From contig CAVSIA010000001.1 of the NCBI GenBank assembly GCA_963727575.1, forward strand, positions 77,479 to 141,478: a DNA stretch of 64,000 bases, in the 5' to 3' direction. A program made the position numbers and the translations under genes. Numbering within the stretch: position 1 is the stretch's first letter; every line of letters starts with the position of its first letter. The notes beneath the pieces are model-generated. The model worked only from the letters and a program-made list of their open reading frames with translations. It was not told where the DNA came from and did no database searches. This DNA comes from JAHQVI01 sp963727575. Lineage in GTDB: Bacteria; Pseudomonadota; Alphaproteobacteria; Rhizobiales; Rhodomicrobiaceae. Positions 57,895 to 64,000 of the stretch are shown here, in pieces.

Positions 57895-59226
57895 TCAATT
57901 CATGGCAATGAGATTGGCCTTGTCTGTCAAGACAAACATCCGGCCACCCGCAACCACCGGCGAGATATAGACCGGCGTATCCAGGTCGCGCTTCGTGGCC
58001 ACTTCGCCGCTCTTGGCGTCCACGCCGACCAGCAGGCCCTTGTTCGAGGCCAACCAGAGCTTACCGCCGGCCAGCGTCGGTCCGCTCCACATGCTCGCCT
58101 CTGGCAGCGTCGCCACCCAGCGGATCTTGCCGGTCTTGCGGTCCAGCGCATAGAGGCGATTGTTGGTGTCGACGACGAACAGCGAACTGCCCGCCACCCA
58201 GGGTGTCTGCGTGGCGCGAATATCCCGCGACCAGACCCGCTCGCCGTCGCGCAGATGCGTCGCGACCAGACGGCCGGCGCGGCTTCCGGCATAGACCACG
58301 CCGTCGTCGATCACCGGCCGGGCCGCATCGCCGATCGTGGTCAGCGACGAGCCGACGATGCCGCCTGAGACGGAATCCGTCCAAAGCGGGTTGCCGTTGC
58401 TGACGTCGAGCGCGGTCACTTCGCCCGAGGCATAGCTCACCACCAGCGTATTGCCGGACACCGCAGGGCTGACATTGGTCAGCGTCGAGGCGCCTTCCGG
58501 CAGGCCGCGGCCACGCCAGATCTCGTCGCCGGTCTCGCCGGACAGGGCATAAAGCTCGCTGTCGGTGTTGACGACGAATACCTTGCCGTTGGCGGCGGTC
58601 GGCGATGACCGGATCGGCACGCCCAGCGGCTTGGTCCAGATCGCCTTGCCGTTGCCGGCGTTCAGCGCCACCACCGTGCCGAAGCCGGTTGCGACGAACA
58701 CCCGGTCGCCCTCGGCAGCCAGCCCGCCGCCGAAGCCGGAATCGGATTTCTCCTGCTCCGGTGTCAGATCGGTGCGCCAGACGCGGCCGCCGCTCAGCGA
58801 AAAGGCCGTAACCTGCCCTTCGCGGTCGAGCGTGAACACCTTGCCGCCATGGACGATCGGCAGCGCGACCACGCGCCCGTCGGAATCCGAGCCGGAGCCG
58901 GCATCGCCGCTCCAGATCGTCTTGACGGCGCCGGAGAACGCCAGATGGCCCGGCGCATTGCTCGGAACGCCGCCCGGCTGGCTCCAGGATTCGTTTTGCT
59001 GCGGGGCCGGAAGGACCACAGGCTCTTTCGACTCGGCCTCGGCCTTGCCGCTGGTCGACCCGGTGGCGAGAATGGAGACGCGCTCGCCCGGAAGCGGCAC
59101 CTCCTCCTTCTCGAACAGGTTGGAAAGACCTGGAATCGAAGGCGCGGACGATCCGCAGCCTGCGAGAGTGAGCCCCGCCACAAGGACGCAGGCGCCTGTA
59201 AAGCACAGACGAAGCTGACCGGTCAT
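57895..59226 (-). CDS. bamB: Outer membrane assembly lipoprotein BamB
   Basis: Scaffold protein of the BAM complex that inserts beta-barrels into the outer membrane. The lipobox is LTLAGC near residue 20. The rest is an eight-bladed PQQ-type propeller with repeats such as VVALPIVHGGKVFTLDREG, VVALNAGNGKAIWTKPLG, LYALSGETGDEIWRGRG and LYALDRKTGKIRWVATLPEA. 443 residues. Start at ATG 59226 behind GGGGAGG. The gap to the upstream YfgM-like gene is 10 bases. Confidence 0.95.
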   Translation of the reverse strand: MTGQLRLCFTGACVLVAGLTLAGCGSSAPSIPGLSNLFEKEEVPLPGERVSILATGSTSGKAEAESKEPVVLPAPQQNESWSQPGGVPSNAPGHLAFSGAVKTIWSGDAGSGSDSDGRVVALPIVHGGKVFTLDREGQVTAFSLSGGRVWRTDLTPEQEKSDSGFGGGLAAEGDRVFVATGFGTVVALNAGNGKAIWTKPLGVPIRSSPTAANGKVFVVNTDSELYALSGETGDEIWRGRGLPEGASTLTNVSPAVSGNTLVVSYASGEVTALDVSNGNPLWTDSVSGGIVGSSLTTIGDAARPVIDDGVVYAGSRAGRLVATHLRDGERVWSRDIRATQTPWVAGSSLFVVDTNNRLYALDRKTGKIRWVATLPEASMWSGPTLAGGKLWLASNKGLLVGVDAKSGEVATKRDLDTPVYISPVVAGGRMFVLTDKANLIAMN

Positions 59227-59236
59227 CGGTCCTCCC

Positions 59237-59939
59237 CTATTGTGTTCGGCTTTCCGCTTCACCCGGCGCTGCGGAACTGACCTGCTTCGGAGCTTTGACA
59301 ATCAGCGCGAGCATCGATTCTGCGCGGCGCCGGATCTCGGCCGGGGCCGCAAGATCGCCGATGATCTGATTGTACAGTTTCTCCGATTCGCCGGTATTGC
59401 CTGAGCGGAAAGCCGACAATGCTAACAGCTCTCGCGCGGAATATCGCCACGGATTCTTGTCCGTATTAAGTCCACCCAGGCGTGCCTGCATTTCCGCCGG
59501 ATCGGCCTCGTCGACCCTGAGCGCCGCCGCTTGAAGCTTGGCATAATCGCGAAGCATCTCGTCGGCGCCGCTCTTGGCCACCTGATCATAAAGCGCGATG
59601 GCTTCGTTTTTATGGCCGTCCTGCACCTGAATGGCCGCCCGCTTCAGATTGGCGAGCGTCCGATATCCCTCGCCTGAAGTCATTGGCCAGCTTGGCGAAG
59701 GCATCGAGCGCTTCGGCGTTCTTCTTCTCGCTCAGAAGCTGGTTTGCCTCATAATAGGCCGATCCCGACTGGGCGGCCCGCTGGTCCTGCCACCAATTGT
59801 AGAAATTATAGCCGCCCACGATCGCGATGATCAGCGCCGCGCCGACGAGAACGAACACGCCGTATTTGTCCCACATCGCGGCGATCTGCTCGCGGCGCAG
59901 TTCCTCGTCGACCTCACGGAAAATATTCTCTTCGCTCAT
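59237..59939 (-). CDS. YfgM-like TPR membrane protein, one frame break
   Basis: A protein of about 233 residues anchored by one helix (YGVFVLVGAALIIAIVGGYN, about 28-47) with a periplasmic TPR domain: SAYYEANQLLSEKKNAEALD and KRAAIQVQDGHKNEAIALYD. YfgM in E. coli is linked to the SecYEG translocon and periplasmic chaperones and is encoded before bamB, as here. The frame breaks once near 59680 (one extra T), after which SGEGYRTLANLKRAAIQ follows. Start ATG 59939 (MSEENIFREVDEEL). Confidence 0.9.
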
Positions 59940-60064
59940 TTGTCCTGCGGCTCCGGCCGCCATCCGTTCGTTCAGTTGCACTCCCATAGCGCGTTGAAAC
60001 GGTTTACGCCAGCCCATCGCAGCCGGCAGACCGCAATCGCGGTGGAATTTGTCCGCTCTCCGCC

Positions 60065-60937
60065 TCAGCCGCCGCCAGATTTCGACTTTCCGGCCGGTTC
60101 CGCATTGCCGGCCGTCCCGCCGCCGCGCATGCCATAGACATGCTGCGTACCGGGGAAGGCGCGCGACCGCACCTCGTCGGCGTAGGTTTTCACCGCATCT
60201 TCGATGGCATTGCCGAGCTCGGCGAATTTCTTGACGAATTTGGGCACGCGCGGGCTCAGGCCGAGCATATCCTCCAGCACCAGAATCTGCCCATCGCAGG
60301 ACGCGGATGCGCCGATGCCGATGGTCGGGATCGGCACCTGCTTGGTCAGGCGCGCCGCCAGCAGCTCGGCCATGCCCTCCAGCACGAGCGCGAAAGCCCC
60401 CGCCTCGGACACGGCCGCCGCGTCGGCCTCGATCGCCGCCCACTCTTCCTGGCGGCGGCCCTGGGTCTTGAAACCGCCCATCATGTTGATCGATTGCGGC
60501 GTCAGCCCGATATGCGCCATGACCGGAATGCCGCGCTCGGTGAGGTAGCGGATGGTCTCGGCCATGCGCACGCCGCCCTCCAGCTTGACCGCGCCGCAGC
60601 CGGTCTCCTTCATCACCCGCGCCGCGTTGCGGAACGCCACCGCCGGGCTTTCCTCATAGGAGCCGAACGGCAGATCGACGACGATCAGTGCATGGCTGGA
60701 GCCGCGCATCACCGCCGCCCCGTGCATGATCATCAATTCGAGCGGCACCGGGATGGTGCTCTCATAGCCATGCATGACCATGCCCAGCGAATCCCCGACC
60801 AGCAGAAAATCGACATAAGGGTCGACGATGCGGGCGGTATGGGCATGATAAGCGGTCAGCGACACGATCGGCTCGGCGCCCTTGCGCCTGGTGATGTCCG
60901 GTGCGGTCAGCCGCTGCACTTGTGCTTGGTGAGACAT
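60065..60937 (-). CDS. panB: 3-methyl-2-oxobutanoate hydroxymethyltransferase
   Basis: First enzyme of pantothenate synthesis: adds a hydroxymethyl group from methylene-tetrahydrofolate to ketoisovalerate. The 290-residue protein has LTAYHAHTARIVDPYVDFLL, VGDSLGMVMHGYESTIPVPL, VVDLPFGSYEESPAVAFRNA, AVKLEGGVRMAETI and GIGASASCDGQILVLEDMLG. Metal-binding Asp in VGDSLG and in VVDLPFGSY and the Glu in KLEGG are kept. The C-terminus has an unusual GGTAGNAEPAGKSKSGGG tail. Start ATG 60937. Confidence 0.97.
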   Translation of the reverse strand: MSHQAQVQRLTAPDITRRKGAEPIVSLTAYHAHTARIVDPYVDFLLVGDSLGMVMHGYESTIPVPLELMIMHGAAVMRGSSHALIVVDLPFGSYEESPAVAFRNAARVMKETGCGAVKLEGGVRMAETIRYLTERGIPVMAHIGLTPQSINMMGGFKTQGRRQEEWAAIEADAAAVSEAGAFALVLEGMAELLAARLTKQVPIPTIGIGASASCDGQILVLEDMLGLSPRVPKFVKKFAELGNAIEDAVKTYADEVRSRAFPGTQHVYGMRGGGTAGNAEPAGKSKSGGG

Positions 60938-61043
60938 TTTATTCCAATTTTACTGCGCCGCTTTGTGCAGCGTTAAGGAGTTGTTTGTTCCACCCGTATT
61001 AGATGGGTGGACAGAGTCGATTTGTTGAGTGTATGGGGCAGCC

Positions 61044-61628
61044 ATGATCCGGTATTCTGGCATCACCGGCCGGATGATCAAATCCGTTTTTCACCGCCGC
61101 GGGTATCACATTCTTCTCAGCCTGGGGGTGTTATTCGCACAAATCAGCACGGCGAACGCCTTTCCTGGCGCACGTCTTGCCGGCGCGGGCGCCGATCTGG
61201 CCGCCAAACGCGTCAATTCCCTGATCGTGCTTACCCGCTATTGCGGTAACGGCGCAAGGGGCGGCTACGACTGCCCGAACGAGGAGCCCCCGCCTCCGCC
61301 CGATGGTCAGGTGACCTATTGGGAGCCGCGGTCCGGCCACTACGACGACGCGCGCCCGCCGGAAGAAGTGATCCCTTGCGACCAAGCCTATTACCCTTAT
61401 AAGGCATACGCTTATGCGCGGCCCGAGCCCGAGGGACAGCGCCCGCGCCGATCGCGTTACGAGGAGGAATATGACAATTCCTGCGGCGTCAGATGCTGGT
61501 ACAGGAAGCTGCGTCACGGCTATTGCGGCCAGGGCTGCGACTACTATCGTTTCCGCCTCAAAGACTTCCCCGAAGGCAGCCTCGGCGACTATCGCAGACG
61601 TCGTGTCGCATGCCGTGTGGATCGTTGA
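61044..61628 (+). CDS. Secreted Cys/Pro/Tyr-rich protein of unknown function
   Basis: A protein of about 194 residues. A hydrophobic signal segment (HILLSLGVLFAQISTANA) is cut near ANAFPG. The mature part has a charged helix-like start (LAGAGADLAAKRVNSLIVL), a proline run (NEEPPPPPDGQVTYWEPRSG), a Tyr-rich middle, and a late Cys group: NSCGVRCWYRKLRHGYCGQG then CDYYRF. Start chosen at ATG 61044 (after GGGGCAGCC); GTG 61029 and ATG 61074 are alternatives. No family is known to me. It heads a row of three small secreted proteins. Confidence 0.7.
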   Translation: MIRYSGITGRMIKSVFHRRGYHILLSLGVLFAQISTANAFPGARLAGAGADLAAKRVNSLIVLTRYCGNGARGGYDCPNEEPPPPPDGQVTYWEPRSGHYDDARPPEEVIPCDQAYYPYKAYAYARPEPEGQRPRRSRYEEEYDNSCGVRCWYRKLRHGYCGQGCDYYRFRLKDFPEGSLGDYRRRRVACRVDR

Positions 61629-61811
61629 TGCGTTTTGCCAAGTTTTGCCGATTTTTTGCCTTACACGTCAAAACTTAGCCTGCTTGCGTCCGGTTTGCAC
61701 TTGCGGGAGGACTTCGAGCGCTCCAGAATTGCATTCATTGCGTGTTCATTCGTGTTCCTCTTTTGTCGTGCCTCAAGGTGGCGGAACGGCCGTCATCTTT
61801 AAGGAGAATGG

Positions 61812-62156
61812 ATGAAACGTAGCATCTGCCTTCTGCTCTTGGCAGCCGTGCTTACCTTCGCCGGCGGACGACAGGGATTCGCATTCCCCGCATTCGGCAC
61901 GACCCTCACCGCGCTCAACGCGCACGAGATGATCGATACCGGCGATAAGCCTGGCGGCTGGAGACGTTTTCTCTTCGGCCACAAGAGCGAAGACCCCGAA
62001 CCCGAACGCAAGGGCGCCGGAGCCGGTTTCTGGGGCGGCCCCTATTGGGGATACGGTCCCCGCTGGGGTCACGCCTGCGAGACCTGCCGCGCCACATGCG
62101 ACGGCGATAGCGGCAGCGCGCGTTGCAAGCGGTGCCAGGTCCGCTGCGGCTGGTAG
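61812..62156 (+). CDS. Small secreted protein with C-terminal cysteine group
   Basis: A 114-residue protein, ATG 61812 after AAGGAGA. Signal peptide to about FAFPAFG. A middle part GDKPGGWRRFLFGHKSEDPE is followed by a Gly/Trp-rich segment and, at the very end, six Cys in ACETCRATCDGDSGSARCKR and CQVRCGW, spaced as CxxCxxxC and CxxCxxxC. That spacing is typical of metal or cluster binding, or of disulphide knots in exported proteins. No family is recognised. Confidence 0.72.
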   Translation: MKRSICLLLLAAVLTFAGGRQGFAFPAFGTTLTALNAHEMIDTGDKPGGWRRFLFGHKSEDPEPERKGAGAGFWGGPYWGYGPRWGHACETCRATCDGDSGSARCKRCQVRCGW

Positions 62157-62660
62157 GCCGCCTGCGTCGGGTCGCAAGTCCGGACATCATTGATTTGAAG
62201 ATCGCGCCGCTCCGGCGCCGTTCTTTTTTGCGCGGGCGCTTCTGCCAGTTGCGGAGCGGTGTGCGCTTGAGGCTGCGGCTGTGCGCCTTTGATCGATGGG
62301 CGGACGCCGATCCATTGGCAGCCTTCAGAGCCTGGACTCTTCGCCGCTCGAAATGAAGTGCGCGATGTTGGCGGGACAATCGACAAGCTCAACGCAACAC
62401 GCAAGCTTGCGTATTTAGTCATATTGAGGTAATAGAAACATGTAACAAAAAACGATACATTCGATTTTCGTCACAATTTGACAAAATATGTAAAATGATT
62501 TCTCCAACACCTGACAGCGTTGTTTTATTCGGCCACGATTTTTTCAATTTATATTTAAATGCACTCCGCGTGCTCCTGCGCTATAGACGGAAATCAGGGC
62601 GGGCCTGAAAGATCATGAGCCCCTTGAGCGGTCCGCCTTCGACAAGCACAGGAGACGAAA
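62157..62660. other. Intergenic region with AT-rich upstream part
   Basis: About 500 bases without a supported gene. From 62410 to 62580 the sequence is much more AT-rich than anything nearby, with runs such as TTTATATTTAAATGC. This is the upstream region of the His/Tyr-rich secreted protein gene and probably carries its promoter; a TTGACA-like hexamer is present, but no good -10 partner at the right spacing. Confidence 0.5.
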
Positions 62661-62948
62661 ATGAAAAAGACGATTATCGCCCTTGCCGTGCTGATGATGG
62701 GCGCGGCCTCACTCTCCACAGCCAATGCAATGCCCGCCTCCAGCATCGGCGAAGCCGTCAAGGCTGAAACCGGTCTGCAATTAACCGGCGGTCATTTCAA
62801 GCACCGGCATTTCCGCCGCCGCCACTTCCATAACCGCTACTATCGCCGTCATTTCGACTGGTACCCGAGCGGCTATTACAACGGCTTCTGCTACGCGCAT
62901 CCCTACAACCACTGGTGCCGGAGGTATTTCTTCAGGAACTACTACTAA
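62661..62948 (+). CDS. Small secreted His/Arg/Tyr-rich protein
   Basis: A 95-residue protein with AGGAGA before the ATG. A signal peptide ends near ANAMPAS. The mature part begins with a short helix-like segment (SIGEAVKAETGLQLTGG) and then alternates His, Arg, Phe and Tyr: HFKHRHFRRRHFHNRYYRRH and a DWYPSGYYNGFCYAHPYNHW end with two Cys. Proteins of this composition are frequent in Rhizobiales as short envelope proteins of unknown role. A strong terminator follows, so it forms its own unit. Confidence 0.8.
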   Translation: MKKTIIALAVLMMGAASLSTANAMPASSIGEAVKAETGLQLTGGHFKHRHFRRRHFHNRYYRRHFDWYPSGYYNGFCYAHPYNHWCRRYFFRNYY

Positions 62949-62987
62949 GAGGCCACGACAGCTCCCCATAATGATCGAATTTCGCCT

Positions 62988-63019
62988 GGCGGCTTCCGCG
63001 GAAGCCGCCGTTTTTTTTT
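62988..63019 (+). terminator. Intrinsic terminator
   Basis: Perfect palindrome GGCGGCTTCC/GGAAGCCGCC with a two-base centre and then a G followed by nine T. It ends the unit of the His/Tyr-rich protein and separates it from the convergent sigma-factor gene. Confidence 0.92.
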
Positions 63020-63037
63020 GCGCAGGGCATGGCGCTA

Positions 63038-63937
63038 TCAGTGCGGGAGGACGGCGCGGGGTGGCAGCATCAGCTCCGCATCGGCGGCAACGTAGCGGAC
63101 ATGGCGGTAGTCGCGGATAAAGCTGATCCGGCCGCCCTGCCAATCGAGCCACATCATGTAGCCGGGCTTCGGGTCGTCGCGGTCGTCGAAGACTGCAATC
63201 ACTTCCCGGCCTTCGAGCCAGGCCGGTGCGAGCCACACACGATCGATCTTGCCGTAGATCGTAAAGAACAAACCAACATCCGCGCGGCCGGCGCGAAGCG
63301 GATGCGAGGACTGCTGGAGTTTCACGTCGTCGGCCAGCAGGGCCCGCAGGCTGTCCCAGTCCCGTTTGTTGAACAGCGCGGCATAGCGCGCCGCCGCGGG
63401 CGATGCCGGCCGCGGCTCGGCAAGCGGGCGCTCTTGCGCGTTGATATCCCGAAGACGCGCGCGGCCCCGCGCCAGATGGCCCTTGACCGCGTCGAGGGTC
63501 AGGTCGAGGAGCGCGGCGATCTCCGTCAACTGTTCGCCCAGCACGTCCTTCAGGATGACGACGCTTCGCTGGAGGGTGGGAAGCTCGGCAAAGCGCGACA
63601 CTGCGGTTGCCACCGCTTCCCGGCGTATCAGCATCTCCACGGGATCGGGGCTCTCCGCGTCGGCGACGTCAGAGGCGGCGTCGATCGGCTCGGCCCGGCG
63701 CACGGCCCGGCTCCGCAGCATGTCGAGGGCGCGGTTGTGGGCAATGCGGAACAGCCAGGCCCGAAGCGGCGGCGGCTCCTCAAGCTCCTGCAGTGCCGCG
63801 AAAGCCCGCACCAGCGTATCCTGCACGACGTCCTCGCCGTCGATGACCGATCCCATCAGACGGGCGCAATACCGGTGCAGCTCGGGCCGCAGCTCGCCGG
63901 CCAGGGCGAGGAGCCCCGCCCGGCGTTCGCCGTTCAA
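63038..63937 (-). CDS. ECF sigma factor with SnoaL-like C-terminal domain
   Basis: RNA polymerase sigma factor of about 299 residues. Region 2 holds VIDGEDVVQDTLVRAFAAL and PLRAWLFRIAHNRALDMLRS; region 4 holds ELPTLQRSVVILKDVLGEQL and EIAALLDLTLDAVKGHLARG. About 110 residues follow (RYAALFNKRDWDSLRALLAD, GKIDRVWLAPAWLEGREVIA) with the shape of a SnoaL/NTF2-like domain, which in ECF families with such tails regulates the sigma itself in place of a separate anti-sigma. Start taken at TTG 63937 with GGGAGAGG before it; TTG 63958 overlaps the previous gene and lacks one. Confidence 0.88.
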   Translation of the reverse strand: MNGERRAGLLALAGELRPELHRYCARLMGSVIDGEDVVQDTLVRAFAALQELEEPPPLRAWLFRIAHNRALDMLRSRAVRRAEPIDAASDVADAESPDPVEMLIRREAVATAVSRFAELPTLQRSVVILKDVLGEQLTEIAALLDLTLDAVKGHLARGRARLRDINAQERPLAEPRPASPAAARYAALFNKRDWDSLRALLADDVKLQQSSHPLRAGRADVGLFFTIYGKIDRVWLAPAWLEGREVIAVFDDRDDPKPGYMMWLDWQGGRISFIRDYRHVRYVAADAELMLPPRAVLPH

Positions 63938-63954
63938 TGAGACCTCTCCCGCGC

Positions 63955-64000
63955 TCAAGCCGCCGCTCCCTCGATGATCGTGACGCCCGTGTCGCCTTTG
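63955..64000 (-). CDS. 3' end of an unknown gene, cut by window edge
   Basis: The last bases encode GDTGVTIIEGAAA and a TGA that ends 17 bases before the chosen sigma-factor start. Too little is present to name it. Sigma factors of this type often share an operon with a small enzyme that helps define their family. Confidence 0.45.
   Translation of the reverse strand, partial: KGDTGVTIIEGAAA

Noticed and set aside
62069..62422. 117-codon minus-strand open frame before the His/Tyr-rich gene
   Set aside because: It overlaps the Cys-rich gene at 61812-62156 and has Pro/Gln/Arg-rich random-like sequence; no start signal was seen.

Overview
This window is a GC-rich chromosome segment of an alphaproteobacterium, most likely of the order Hyphomicrobiales (Rhizobiales). 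The pointers are GcrA, the aerobic cobaltochelatase genes cobS/cobT, a SAM-II riboswitch in front of metZ, a Pst/Pho operon that runs from phoR to phoB, an S2 protein with a C-terminal extension, the order panB-TPR-bamB-der, and intergenic palindromes of rhizobial style. Nearly all genes are housekeeping genes. No rRNA, tRNA or CRISPR array was seen.

Layout: 0-6.4 kb holds rpsB (cut by the window edge), a helix-hairpin-helix repair-like gene, an AT-rich membrane-protein gene of foreign look, and dnaE. 7-11.4 kb holds a secreted SH3 protein with a histidine-rich tail, then lolD, lolC and proS on the minus strand. 11.6-14.5 kb is a pair of abutting insertion sequences (IS1380 family and IS630 family). 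15.2-22.3 kb is the phosphate operon phoR-pstS-pstC-pstA-pstB-phoU-phoB behind a Pho box. 22.4-30.7 kb holds gcrA, argD-argF-hslO, apaG-metZ under a SAM-II riboswitch, and a long dCTP-deaminase gene with a GNAT gene. 30.7-40.6 kb is a mixed region: radical SAM protein, small membrane proteins, an SRPBCC protein, a YejA-like binding protein, an IalB-like protein, GST, thioesterase, EamA exporter, TerB/J-domain protein and amidase. 40.6-46.5 kb holds cobT-maoC-cobS, a J-domain gene, bolA, an aquaporin-like gene and an acetyltransferase. 46.8-55.1 kb holds mmsA, uppP, tspO, an esterase, a DUF2059 protein and pccA; MmsA and PccA lie on the same propionyl-CoA route. 55.6-60.9 kb holds a cytochrome c, holC, der, bamB, a YfgM-like gene and panB. 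61-64 kb holds three small secreted proteins rich in Cys or His, and an ECF sigma factor with a SnoaL-like tail.

A reader must know that about 20 genes here, including dnaE, proS, lolC, lolD, phoR, pstA, argD and cobT, show one or more single-base frame breaks, while the protein on both sides of each break stays conserved. Several lie in short homopolymers. The simplest reading is base-calling or assembly error, not gene decay. I give such genes their full span and state where the breaks are.

No clearly undescribed multi-gene system stands out. The most informative regulatory find is the compact metZ/dcd divergent region (promoter, SAM-II aptamer, terminator). The least understood parts are the histidine-rich SH3 protein, the cluster of small secreted proteins near 61-63 kb, and the AT-rich gene at 2.4 kb.
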